A stretch of DNA of 58,067 nucleotides from Pseudoduganella violacea (GCF_014191875.1 NZ_JACHXD010000026.1:1-58067); one strand, 5' to 3'; numbered from the stretch's first letter, positions 1-8,209 are shown. Notes: generated by a model from the letters alone, not told the origin. Numbers and translations: made by a program.

Positions 1-95
1 TTTTGCATGGCCGATGGCGAACAGTGGGGATGCCGCTATTGTCTCAGGTCCGACTGCCGCGCGGAGCAGCGCCTGATGAATTAATCAGTGCTTCC
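1..95. mobile_element. Insertion sequence end, probably IS5 family (partial)
   Basis: Positions 6-95 are the exact reverse complement of 57978-58067, so the same element end lies at both ends of the window. The element boundary is placed at 95 because the two copies diverge there. The outermost bases of the element, read inward, are GGAAGCACTGATTAATTC. The flanking four bases are TTAG here and CTAG at the other copy. Both fit the YTAR target preferred by IS5-family elements, which is the reason for the family guess. Only the tip is present and no transposase domain can be recognised. Confidence 0.75.
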
Positions 96-1135
96 TTAGC
101 CGGTAGCCGTATGATTTGTGCAATATCCACTCCATCCGGTGCCGTAAGATCGAAATGCCCCCCACTTGTTTTTAATTCCATCAATCTGGGTAACGCAATG
201 ATGTCAGGATAGAAATCATTGCGGCATGCCAATATCACTAGAATTGATTTGCTGATTGAGAATTTTTGTAACAGATCAATAAAATATTCACGTCCATTGT
301 CATTGATATTTTTTTCCCGGAATATTGCCTCAAGCCGATCTATGAAAATTCCAACTACTGGTTTTTTGCTGTTCGGAAGTGAGGAGAAAATTTCCTCTGT
401 TTCTCCGGATTCCAATTTATTTCCCAAGCTGTGCGCGCTTTCTCCAGGGAAAAGGGGCGTATTATTACACTCGGCATCAATTAAAACAGCGGCCAGGGCA
501 TGAAAAATTGACCCTTCGCCCAAATCTGCACAATCTAAATAAAGCGAGCAATTAAGCATAATCGAGCTATTATTATCAACAGCTGACTGCATTAATTGTG
601 GCATTAAACCAGCACGAACCAGCGAGGTTTTCCCTGAGCCGGATGGACCTAATACCAAGGCCATCGCTTGGCCAGCTAGCGCTTGCTTTTCGACCAAGTA
701 TTTTAATCGCGCCGTAGTTTGCACTCGTCCAAAGAAAATCGCTGAGTGATTCTCCTGGAACGGTTCCAATCCCCGAAACGGCGACCCACTTGTCCATACA
801 ACCTGCCCATCTTCCTCCGCCTCGATCACCTCGGCAATCGCCCGGTACCCTCGCTTGCGAATGGTTTCAATGTAACGTGGCTCGGTGCTCGAATCACCGA
901 GCGCGCGGCGCAGTTGGGTGATCGCTTTGTGAACTGGGTTGTCACCGAACTCAGATGATCCCCAGCAGGCCTGAAGCAATTCCTCGGCGGGAATGACCGC
1001 ACCCGGATGGCGGCAAAGATAGCGCAAAACTTCCATTGCGCGAGGCTCCAGGGGGATGCGCGTGGCTCCGTCGGTCAGCGTATTGCCTTCGACATCCACT
1101 TGCCAGTCGCCGAAACGGAATTCCCTATGCCCCAT
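44..1135 (-). pseudogene. Winged-helix regulator with nSTAND-like NTPase, truncated by IS
   Basis: Residues 5-103 form an OmpR/CadC-type winged-helix DNA-binding domain ending in YIETIRKRGYRAI. Residues 118-340 resemble an nSTAND/AAA-like NTPase: an entry motif FRGLEPFQENHSAIFFGR, Walker A GPSGSGKT at 163-170, a Walker B-like VVGIFID near 261-266, and a sensor-like stretch ILVILACRNDFYP. Family members usually continue with a long repeat region (TPR, WD40 or TolB). Here the frame runs into the IS at base 95 and the last 17 or so residues are IS-encoded, so the gene is cut off. DNA binding may survive while sensing is lost. It is divergent from the gene at 1281 and is the obvious candidate regulator of it. 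Base composition is lower in GC than the core genes. Confidence 0.8.
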
Positions 1136-1184
1136 TTGCCCTCAAATTTCAAAAAATAAAACTCTTCAAAAACAGCAACTTACG

Positions 1185-1203
1185 TTCCGGAAGGTTTCCG
1201 GAA
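1185..1203. promoter_or_regulatory. Two TTCCGGAA boxes, 11 bp apart, in a divergent promoter region
   Basis: TTCCGGAA occurs at 1185-1192 and again at 1196-1203, each followed by GG, giving a direct repeat with an 11-bp period, one helical turn. Each box is itself a perfect palindrome. They lie between the divergent start codons at 1135 and 1281. OmpR/PhoB-type winged helices typically bind head-to-tail half-sites with this spacing, so the truncated regulator is the likely binder. That assignment is inference. Confidence 0.5.
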
Positions 1204-1280
1204 GGCGCTTTCTGACAGCGTTCTGTACAGTGCAACCCATGCCCTCAAGGCAAATATTAACATTTCCCCAAGTGAATTAA

Positions 1281-2651
1281 ATGATTTCTTACATTGCCTC
1301 TTTTGAAAGCTCCAGCGCACGAGTCCCCGAGGTGGATCTGCCAGCCAGTGAGCCACCAGAACTGGACTTGATTTGGGCACCATCGCAGGATGTGGTGAAC
1401 GCGCAACTTGCTCAATTGTTACGTAACGGAACGATCCCCGATTCCGTTCATGCAGGCAACTTGGAGCAGGGGGGGATGGTGCTGGGAGGCATCGGTGGCG
1501 ACCGTGTAACAATTTGGGCGCCCATGGTGGAGATCGTCGCGGCCAAGCCGAGCATGGCTTGGCTGACGCTAACTATGCTTAATGGCAATATTTGCTTCTA
1601 CAACGGATTTGGTCAGCGCAACAGTATTCTGCGGCAAAACGTATCGGGCTGGAAACTGTGTTTTTCAGTTGGAATAACCAGCGATGGCCGTTTAGCTTTG
1701 CATGCGGCGCATTGCAATATCGAGCGATCGATTATGCATTGCGATAATGAGGCATTGAAAAATTTCTTTACATCAGCTGTTTCCGAGTGGTTGCGTTCTT
1801 TATCCGATCAGGTTTTGCGGGCAACGGGGCAGGATAGGGTTGTTTTGCCGCGTAGTAGTTTTCTCGAACGTGTGCTTAAACCATTATTGCTTGAACCGCT
1901 CGAAAAATGCCTGAACGACCAGCCGGATTTTATGGAATCGCGCGAAGGGCAACCGCATAAAATCGATGAGGCTGAAACCGTCAATGAAAAATCGGGTGTG
2001 GATGCATCTCTGAAAAATGGAGAGAGAGCGGTATTCACCCCAACCAGCAACGGTTGGAATTATCGCGACCATGTACTTTTGCATTGGCAGGAGGAAGGTA
2101 AAACTTCCCATGACCGCGAATCCGAGCAAGAGCTGCAATTCAATATCACCCATTCCGCACCTTTGGATGATAAAGGCATCGCCCGTCCCACGGTGGTGGT
2201 GCACGGTCTATTAACCCGTTATGAATGGGACCGGGTAAATCAGGATTTGGCGCCGGGACGCAGCCGCGTGTATATGGGCAAGGGCTGGGCGCGCGCCACG
2301 CTGCAATGGTCGCTGTGTCTGGAATTTGTGGCGCGCGGCCATATCGGCATCCAGATGCGGGCGCGCAAATCGCTGCCCGTGACGGATTCCGGCGTGGGCG
2401 GCATGTATATCGTCTCCGACCCGCTGCTTCATCTATTGAATATGCACCGTATTGGCACTGCCTGGGACGGCAATGCCTGCAGTCTGACGGCGGTGCAGCA
2501 GGAGATTGTTATTCCACTGGAATCGGCCTTTGCCGCGGCTCTCCAGAATGCGCTGGCTCGTCTGGCGCCTGATTTGCGGCTTACTCCAGTAGACCTTCTG
2601 GTCAACGCGCAAGGCGATCTCGAAATTCGAGTTGTCAGCGCAGCCGGATAA
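1281..2651 (+). CDS. P47-like (TULIP-fold) protein of unknown role, putative
   Basis: The 456-residue product has no signal peptide and no membrane segment. Residues 29-44 (LDLIWAPSQDVVNAQL) and the following glycine-rich GGDRVTIWAPMVE resemble the start of clostridial P47/OrfX proteins, where a WD-x-V-[FY]-x-x-x-x-x-x-VN pattern precedes a TxGGxG segment. P47 proteins have the tubular lipid-binding TULIP fold and accompany some botulinum neurotoxins. Related P47-like proteins are also annotated outside clostridia. The similarity is recalled, not computed. The ATG at 1281 follows an AT-rich region with a poor ribosome site. The next gene starts 13 bp downstream, so the two are probably co-transcribed. 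GC content is low up to about 2200 and then rises sharply, near residue 311. Confidence 0.5.
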   Translation: MISYIASFESSSARVPEVDLPASEPPELDLIWAPSQDVVNAQLAQLLRNGTIPDSVHAGNLEQGGMVLGGIGGDRVTIWAPMVEIVAAKPSMAWLTLTMLNGNICFYNGFGQRNSILRQNVSGWKLCFSVGITSDGRLALHAAHCNIERSIMHCDNEALKNFFTSAVSEWLRSLSDQVLRATGQDRVVLPRSSFLERVLKPLLLEPLEKCLNDQPDFMESREGQPHKIDEAETVNEKSGVDASLKNGERAVFTPTSNGWNYRDHVLLHWQEEGKTSHDRESEQELQFNITHSAPLDDKGIARPTVVVHGLLTRYEWDRVNQDLAPGRSRVYMGKGWARATLQWSLCLEFVARGHIGIQMRARKSLPVTDSGVGGMYIVSDPLLHLLNMHRIGTAWDGNACSLTAVQQEIVIPLESAFAAALQNALARLAPDLRLTPVDLLVNAQGDLEIRVVSAAG

Positions 2652-2664
2652 ACAAGGACGAAAA

Positions 2665-4299
2665 ATGGCCAATATGATCGCATTCGCGCCGAATGAATTC
2701 GGCGGCAGCAGTTTCAACCACGCGGGCTTTTCAGCCCCGGCCGCCAATGGCGGGCTGGAAGCGCCGACCCGTCATGTCCACGCGGCCAATGGCGCGGTGT
2801 CGGCCGGGGCGCGTTCCTTTGTCGCGGCGCGCGTCAGCCGTATTGTCTTGCGGCGCGAGCCAACGCCGTCCGAGGCGCTGGCCTGGACCTCGCTGATCGC
2901 GCGCCAGTCCAGCGTGGTGCTGGGCCGTGCCGAGCTGGCGCTGCGCCTGCTGGATCGTCCCGAGATGGCCGAGCTGGATGCGCGCGCCCGTCTGCTGCGC
3001 GCCTATAACGCCGTGTTCGACCGCTACGACGCCGTGGCCTCGCAAGACCATGGCTACTGGTTGCGCCAGCTGGAGAACGAGCCGCTGGCCGACCTGGTGC
3101 TGCGTCATTTTGTGCCGCTGTACGAGGCGGGCTACCGTTCCGGCCCTTGCGCCGCGCCGGCCGATGCGCGCAAGCCTTTCTTCCTGGCGCGCGACAGCGA
3201 AAGCGTGCCGCTGATCTTCACGGTCGGTGCCAACGGCCACCTGTATCTGTTCCGCCGTACGCCGTTCGGCCGCTGGTCGCAGACGGATTTGAGCGCGGCT
3301 TTGCCGCGTCCCGCCAAGGCCGTGGTGCAATGCATCGATGTGCGCCAGGGGGCGGACGGCAATATCTCGATCGCGCTGGCCGTGGCCGCGCGCCAGGATG
3401 CGCCCAACAGCACGATCTACACCGCCTGCGGCCTGCCCAACTGGATGGACGAAGCAGGCTGGTACGCCGCCTTCTGCGCGCTGACGCCGCGCCCCGACAC
3501 GCCGGCCGGCGCCATCGCCTCGCGCATCGCCTTCGGCCCCTTGCAGCCGGGCGCGGCGCCGCTGGTGCTGCTGACGGCCAGCGTCAACGGCGCCCACGAT
3601 ACCTGGTGCTTCAATGCCGCCGCGCCGCTGACGATGATGTCGCATCTGCGCCTGCCGGCCGAAGCGCGCCAGGTGCGCGGTTATGTGGCGGGCAGCTACC
3701 GCCTGCCGGGGCTGTGGACTTTGTATGACGAAGGCGGTGAACGCGCGCTGGCTTTCAATTCCTTCCCGGACCAATGCGGCTGGGCCGTCAATATCGATTA
3801 CACCGCCTTGCCGCGCCGCGCCGCCAGCGTGCATCTGGCGCCCGGTTCGGTGCCGAACGTGCCGGACGTGTTTGTGGCGGGCGACAGCATCGTCGTCTAT
3901 CGCGGCGGCCATAGCGTGCCGCAGCCGGTGGCGCAGATCGGTGGTGCGCAGCTGGTATGGAGCGAGTGCGACGATTCGGGCGAGCATCTGGCTTACACGG
4001 ATGGCTCGGGAGGGCTGTACATGCTGTCGCGGACTTTGGGCGCGCCGTGGCGCCTGCCGTATCCGGTGGCATCCTTCCTGGTCAGTGCCGCGCTGACGGC
4101 CGATGTGGCCAATGGCGGCGTGCATGCGGTGGGCGTCACGCCGGGCGGCGCCCTGGAATGGCAGCGTTACGACCCGAGCGGGAAACTGGTGGTGAGCGAA
4201 GAAATCACCCAAACGGCGGTGTGGGAATCGGCCTCGCTGGCGCAAGGAGAACTGCACGCCGTCCCGCACCCCGTGCAGCACGACACCGCCGTCGCCTGA
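2665..4299 (+). CDS. DUF4214-like plus beta-propeller protein, unknown function
   Basis: The 544-residue product has two visible parts. Residues 52-155 resemble DUF4214, with RIVLRREPTPSEALAW and a DRPEMAE stretch, then a second similar helical unit. Residues 170-540 are a series of short repeats such as IFTVGANGHLYLFRR, GRWSQTDL and HLAYTDGSGGLYMLSR, which look like blades of a lectin-like beta-propeller. An earlier in-frame start at 2632 would overlap the upstream gene. The ATG at 2665 is preferred because AAGGA lies 5 bases before its leader. There is no signal peptide. It probably forms a two-gene unit with the P47-like gene, and a strong terminator follows. A surface or carbohydrate-binding role is possible but not shown. 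Confidence 0.55.
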   Translation: MANMIAFAPNEFGGSSFNHAGFSAPAANGGLEAPTRHVHAANGAVSAGARSFVAARVSRIVLRREPTPSEALAWTSLIARQSSVVLGRAELALRLLDRPEMAELDARARLLRAYNAVFDRYDAVASQDHGYWLRQLENEPLADLVLRHFVPLYEAGYRSGPCAAPADARKPFFLARDSESVPLIFTVGANGHLYLFRRTPFGRWSQTDLSAALPRPAKAVVQCIDVRQGADGNISIALAVAARQDAPNSTIYTACGLPNWMDEAGWYAAFCALTPRPDTPAGAIASRIAFGPLQPGAAPLVLLTASVNGAHDTWCFNAAAPLTMMSHLRLPAEARQVRGYVAGSYRLPGLWTLYDEGGERALAFNSFPDQCGWAVNIDYTALPRRAASVHLAPGSVPNVPDVFVAGDSIVVYRGGHSVPQPVAQIGGAQLVWSECDDSGEHLAYTDGSGGLYMLSRTLGAPWRLPYPVASFLVSAALTADVANGGVHAVGVTPGGALEWQRYDPSGKLVVSEEITQTAVWESASLAQGELHAVPHPVQHDTAVA

Positions 4300-4329
4300 T
4301 TCAAACGATTGCGTAGTACCCCTTTACAG

Positions 4330-4360
4330 CCCCGGGAATGGACGACCCGGGGTTTTTTTT
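4330..4360 (+). terminator. Intrinsic terminator after the propeller gene
   Basis: A perfect 7-bp stem (CCCCGGG with CCCGGGG) closes a 9-base loop and is followed by eight T residues. It lies 30 bases after the stop codon at 4299 and points in the direction of that gene. Confidence 0.9.
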
Positions 4361-4367
4361 ATTCTTG

Positions 4368-4412
4368 AGCCCGTGTCCACCTTGGTGCCAGGCACCAAGG
4401 TGGACACGGGCT
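4368..4412. repeat. 45-bp perfect palindrome (REP-like, copy A)
   Basis: Two 22-bp arms (4368-4389 and 4391-4412) are exact reverse complements around the single base at 4390. The core of the arm is GTGTCCACCTTGGTGCC. The palindrome sits 8 bases beyond the upstream terminator and 6 bases from the mgtA stop codon, between converging genes. It has no T tract, so it is not a classical terminator, but it would fold in RNA from either side. Confidence 0.9.
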
Positions 4413-4418
4413 GGGCTG

Positions 4419-7109
4419 TTACTGCCAGCCGAATTTGCGGCGGTAGACGCGCTTCATCAGCGTGGTCAGGGCGGCATACGCCAGCAGGATGCTGAGCAGC
4501 CATGGGAAGTAGGCCATGGGCAGGGCTTGCAGCTTGAAGGCGTGGGCCAGTGGTCCCATCGGCAGCCAGATGCCGAGCGCCATGATGGCGAGCGTGGCGG
4601 CCAGCAGCGCGGGCGAGGCCAGGCTTTGCACGAAGGGCAGCTTGGGTGTGCGGATCAGGTGCACGATCAGCGTCTGCGTCAGCAGGCCGACGATGAACCA
4701 GCCGGATTGGAACAGCGTCTGCTTCGCTTCCGCATTGGCGCCGAAGATGTACCACATCAGGCCAAAGGTGGCGATGTCGAAGATGGAGCTGAGCGGGCCA
4801 AAGAACAGCATGAAGCGGCCGATGTCGCGCGGGTTCCAGTCGAGCGGCTGCGCCACCAGCTCGGCATCCACATTGTCGAAGGGGATGGCGATCTGCGACA
4901 CGTCGTACAGCAGGTTCTGCACCAGCAGATGCACCGGCAGCATCGGCAGGAAGGGCAGGAAGACGCTGGCGACCAGCACCGAGAATACATTGCCGAAGTT
5001 GGAGCTGGCCGTCATGCGGATGTACTTCAGCATATTGCAGAAGGTGCGGCGGCCTTGCAGCACGCCTTCTTCCAGCACCATCAGACTCTTTTCGAGCAGG
5101 ATGATGTCGGCCGCTTCCTTGGCGATGTCCACCGCCGAATCGACCGAGATGCCGATGTCGGCCGCGCGCAGCGCTGGCGCGTCGTTGATGCCGTCGCCCA
5201 TGAAGCCGACGATATGGCCTTTGCCGCGCAGGGCGCTCACCAGGCGCTCCTTGTGCAGTGGGCTGAGTTTGGCGAACACGGTATTGCGTTCGGCGACGTC
5301 GGCCAGGGCGGCATCGCCCAGCGCATCCAGGTCGGGACCGAGGATCACGCCATCGACCTGCAGGCCGACGTCGCGGCAGACGCGCGCCGTCACCAGGTGG
5401 TTATCGCCGGTCAGCACTTTCACCGTCACGCCGTGGGCGGCCAGGGCGCGCAGGGCAGGGGCGCTGGAATCCTTCGGTGGATCGAGGAAGGCGATGTAGC
5501 CGATCAGGGTCAGGTCGGATTCGTCGGCCAGGCTGTATTCGGCCTTTTGCGGCGGCACTTCCTTCACGGCCAGGGCTACCACGCGCAGGCCTTGCGCGTT
5601 GAGCGAGCGGGTATGCTCGGTCACGCGTGCCAGCATGGCGTCGTCCAGCGGCAGCACCTGCTCGCCTTGGCGCACGGCCGTGCAGCAGGACAGGATTTCT
5701 TCCACCGCGCCCTTGCAGATCAGCTCATGATGGTCTTCGCGCTCGGACACCACCACCGACATGCGGCGGCGCACGAAGTCGAAGGGGATCTCGTCAATCT
5801 TGCGGTAGTCCTGCGCCAGATTCAGCTTGTTGAGCATTTCCACATGCTTGAGCACCGCGCGGTCCAGCAGATTTTTCAGGCCGGTCTGGTAGTGGCTGTT
5901 GAGGAAGGCGAACTTCAGAACGTCCTCGCTTTCCTGGCCGCTGATGTCAGCGTGGCGTTCCAGCACGATTTCGTCCTGGGTCAGGGTGCCGGTTTTGTCG
6001 GTGCACAGCACGGTCATGGCGCCGAAGCTCTGGATCGCGTCCAGGCGTTTCACCACCACCTTGCGCCGCGCCAGCAGCACCGCGCCCTTGGCCAGGGTGC
6101 TGGTGACGATCATGGGCAGCATTTCGGGCGTCAGGCCGACGGCGATCGAGAGCGCGAACAGGAAAGCGTCGCTCCAATCGCCCTTGGTGAAACCGTTGAC
6201 GACAAAAACCAGCGGCGCCATCACCAGCGCGAAGCGGATCAGCAGCCAGCTCACGCTGTTGATGCCGGCCTGGAAGGCGGTCGGCGCGCGTTCGCTGCTG
6301 ACCACGCGGTCGGCCAGCGCGCCGAAGCAGGTGCGGTTGCCGGTGCTCAGCACTATCGCGGTGGCCGAGCCGGAAATCACATTGGTGCCGGTGAACAGCA
6401 GATTGGCCATGTCGAAGGGATCGGTGATGGCGGCGGACGGCGCTTCGGCGCTTTTCTCCACCGGCAGCGATTCGCCCGTCATGGCGGCCTGGCTCACGAA
6501 CAAATCCTTCGCTGCCAGCAGGCGGCAGTCGGCGGGGATCATGTCGCCGGCGGAGAGCATTACCACATCGCCGGCGGCCAGCTCGCGGATCGCCAGCTCG
6601 CAGGACTGGCCGTCGCGCAGCACGGTGGCGGTGTTGCTGACCAGGGCTTGCAGGCGCTCGGCGGCGCGGCTGGAGCGGCCTTCCTGTACGAAGCGCAGCA
6701 GGGTGGAGAGCACCACCATGGTGCCGATGACGATGGTCGCTTTCACATCCTCGGTCAGCCAGGACACCAGGGCCAGCACGGTCAGCAGCACGTTGAAGGG
6801 ATTGCGGTAGCACTGCCACAGGCGCTGGTGCCAGCCCAGGGCCTTTTCGTGGCCCATTTCGTTCGGGCCGTCGCGTTCCAACACGGCTTGCGCGGCTTCC
6901 TGGGACAGACCATTGCTGCCGCTGGTTAGGCGCTCAAACAGCGCGTCCTGCGCTTCGCGCGCGGCCAGGCCGAGCGCCAGGCCCAGTTGATTCGGCAGCA
7001 CTTTAGCGGCGCCCTGCGCGGTCGGCAGGGGCAGCTCGCTGCGGCGGAACAGGCGTGCCAGGTGGCGGCTGTTCAGGAAAGAGGCGAACAGGTGCTTGAA
7101 GAGGGTCAT
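4419..7109 (-). CDS. mgtA: Magnesium-transporting P-type ATPase
   Basis: This is a P3B-type ATPase that imports Mg2+ across the inner membrane. The 896-residue length fits MgtA/MgtB. Motifs in order are the TGES actuator loop, DKTGTLT with the phosphorylated Asp at residue 371, the nucleotide-binding KGAVEEIL, TGDN and the hinge MGDGINDAPAL. Hydrophobic pairs flank the actuator and a cluster of segments ends the protein, as expected for ten helices. The gene lies 55 bp downstream of a small outer-membrane protein gene on the same strand and probably shares its transcript and long leader. Mg2+-responsive control is usual for this family, but no known Mg2+ riboswitch class could be recognised upstream. 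Confidence 0.95.
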   Translation of the reverse strand: MTLFKHLFASFLNSRHLARLFRRSELPLPTAQGAAKVLPNQLGLALGLAAREAQDALFERLTSGSNGLSQEAAQAVLERDGPNEMGHEKALGWHQRLWQCYRNPFNVLLTVLALVSWLTEDVKATIVIGTMVVLSTLLRFVQEGRSSRAAERLQALVSNTATVLRDGQSCELAIRELAAGDVVMLSAGDMIPADCRLLAAKDLFVSQAAMTGESLPVEKSAEAPSAAITDPFDMANLLFTGTNVISGSATAIVLSTGNRTCFGALADRVVSSERAPTAFQAGINSVSWLLIRFALVMAPLVFVVNGFTKGDWSDAFLFALSIAVGLTPEMLPMIVTSTLAKGAVLLARRKVVVKRLDAIQSFGAMTVLCTDKTGTLTQDEIVLERHADISGQESEDVLKFAFLNSHYQTGLKNLLDRAVLKHVEMLNKLNLAQDYRKIDEIPFDFVRRRMSVVVSEREDHHELICKGAVEEILSCCTAVRQGEQVLPLDDAMLARVTEHTRSLNAQGLRVVALAVKEVPPQKAEYSLADESDLTLIGYIAFLDPPKDSSAPALRALAAHGVTVKVLTGDNHLVTARVCRDVGLQVDGVILGPDLDALGDAALADVAERNTVFAKLSPLHKERLVSALRGKGHIVGFMGDGINDAPALRAADIGISVDSAVDIAKEAADIILLEKSLMVLEEGVLQGRRTFCNMLKYIRMTASSNFGNVFSVLVASVFLPFLPMLPVHLLVQNLLYDVSQIAIPFDNVDAELVAQPLDWNPRDIGRFMLFFGPLSSIFDIATFGLMWYIFGANAEAKQTLFQSGWFIVGLLTQTLIVHLIRTPKLPFVQSLASPALLAATLAIMALGIWLPMGPLAHAFKLQALPMAYFPWLLSILLAYAALTTLMKRVYRRKFGWQ

Positions 7110-7164
7110 GATCTCTTCCTTTCAAAACGGATTTGCAGGGGACGGCGGGCCGTCCTCATTTTTA

Positions 7165-7866
7165 TTAGTGCAGCGCGGGGCCGGCCAGGGTCAGGCCGAT
7201 GGCGAAGATGCGTTCCTTGCCGCGCCAGCCCAGACGCTCGCCGTAGCTGGCGTCGATATCGAGCCGATCCTGGATCAGCGTGTGGCGCACGCCGGCCTGC
7301 ACATAGCTGTGGCCAAAGCGCGAGCCGAAGCTTTCCAGCGTCAGCGAAGTCTTGGGCGTGACGGCGAACTCCGCGCCCAGCGCCCAGGTGGCGCCGCCGC
7401 GGTGGGCTGTGCGTTCGCGCAGCCAGCCGGCGTTCGCGTGCAGCAGCACGGCGTCGCCCTGGAAGGAAAAGCTGATGGGCAGGTTGAGCGAGAGGTCGCC
7501 CTTGCCGCCGTCGCCGCTATGGAACTGCTCGGCCACGACCAGGCCCGCGCCCCAGCTGTCGGTGGACAGGGGACGGAACAGGGTCTTGGCCTGCAGCATA
7601 TGCGAGCGCGTGCGGGCTTGCGCGCCTTCGCGCTCCTGCAGGCGGCCGGTGCCGGCGCCCAGTTCCCATGAACCGAGGCGGCAGGCCGGCATGGCCCAGA
7701 ACTCGGTTTGCGCGGACGAGCGCTGGCTCCAGCTTTCGAGCTGGCAGTGGCCGGCATCGAGGATGCTGGCATCGTCGGCCGCCATCGGCCGTGCCGCTTG
7801 CGCCAGGGCAGGCGCAAACAGGGTCATCACGAACGCATGGCGCCGTGCGAGATAAAACAGGTTCAT
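7165..7866 (-). CDS. Small outer-membrane beta-barrel-like protein upstream of mgtA
   Basis: The product has 233 residues. A short hydrophobic N-terminus ending in ALAQA suggests Sec export. The rest alternates polar and hydrophobic residues in strand-like runs (LSLNLPISFSFQGDAVLLHANAGW, described here only by its ends LSLNLP and ANAGW), with repeated aromatic strand ends, as in small outer-membrane barrels. No named family is recognised. AGGAG precedes the ATG at a good distance. The position directly before mgtA suggests a role in Mg2+ or divalent-cation uptake across the outer membrane. This is inference from context. Confidence 0.6.
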   Translation of the reverse strand: MNLFYLARRHAFVMTLFAPALAQAARPMAADDASILDAGHCQLESWSQRSSAQTEFWAMPACRLGSWELGAGTGRLQEREGAQARTRSHMLQAKTLFRPLSTDSWGAGLVVAEQFHSGDGGKGDLSLNLPISFSFQGDAVLLHANAGWLRERTAHRGGATWALGAEFAVTPKTSLTLESFGSRFGHSYVQAGVRHTLIQDRLDIDASYGERLGWRGKERIFAIGLTLAGPALH

Positions 7867-8088
7867 CGCTGTCTCCTGAGGGATCAGTGAGCTGAGCGAG
7901 ACGCTTGAATGGGGCCAGTAGCCGAAAAACGAAAAGGGAAGGGTGATGCTGTGATGCTTGACACCGTACCTTGCACAGCAAGGAAACGGCAGGGGATGAA
8001 GTCTGCGTGCTTGCTGTGTTATGCGCCGATCGTTAATCGACTACTGTCACTAGAACAAGGACTCACGTAGGACTCCGAAAGTTAATGG
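7867..8088 (-). promoter_or_regulatory. Long structured 5' leader of the OMP-mgtA transcript
   Basis: About 220 nt lie between the predicted start site and the OMP start codon, with no gene in it. A perfect 9-bp stem pairs CACAGCAAG (minus strand of 8010-8018) with CTTGCTGTG (minus strand of 7974-7982). A second hairpin near 8069-8092 pairs GGGCTCC with GGAGTCC with one mismatch. The length and pairing suggest post-transcriptional control of Mg2+ transport. It does not match the M-box, yybP-ykoY or enterobacterial mgtA leader consensus as far as can be judged by eye. Confidence 0.4.
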
Positions 8089-8095
8089 AGCCCGA

Positions 8096-8125
8096 ATGGT
8101 AGTGAGGCAGGCGAGGGGGTGTCAA
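8096..8125 (-). promoter_or_regulatory. Probable sigma70 promoter for the OMP-mgtA operon
   Basis: On the minus strand a perfect TTGACA (8120-8125) is separated by 18 bases from TACCAT (8096-8101), a 4-of-6 match to the -10 consensus. It lies upstream of the leader and just beyond the gcvP terminator. Confidence 0.55.
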
Positions 8126-8147
8126 GAAAAAAGATGTAAATCCAAGT

Positions 8148-8183
8148 AAAAAAAGCCGGCCACCTTGCGGTGGGCCGGCTTTA
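8148..8183 (-). terminator. Intrinsic terminator of the gcv operon
   Basis: On the minus strand a 13-bp stem, AAAGCCGGC plus CACC pairing with GGTG plus GCCGGCTTT around a GCAA loop with one bulged C, is followed by a run of seven T. It lies 27 bases beyond the gcvP stop codon. Confidence 0.9.
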
Positions 8184-8209
8184 GCCAAGGCCTGAGGGGG
8201 AGGCCGGCT

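Noticed and set aside
3..80. Transposase fragment in the IS end
   Set aside because: Several frames are open over fewer than 30 codons and none shows a recognisable transposase motif.
4338..6929. 863-residue open frame opposite mgtA
   Set aside because: It mirrors mgtA codons in GC-rich DNA, is rich in His/Gln/Ala and shows no domain. mgtA has all catalytic motifs.
7867..8088. Mg2+ riboswitch of the M-box or yybP-ykoY type
   Set aside because: The conserved core sequences of these classes could not be found by eye; it is reported only as an unclassified leader.
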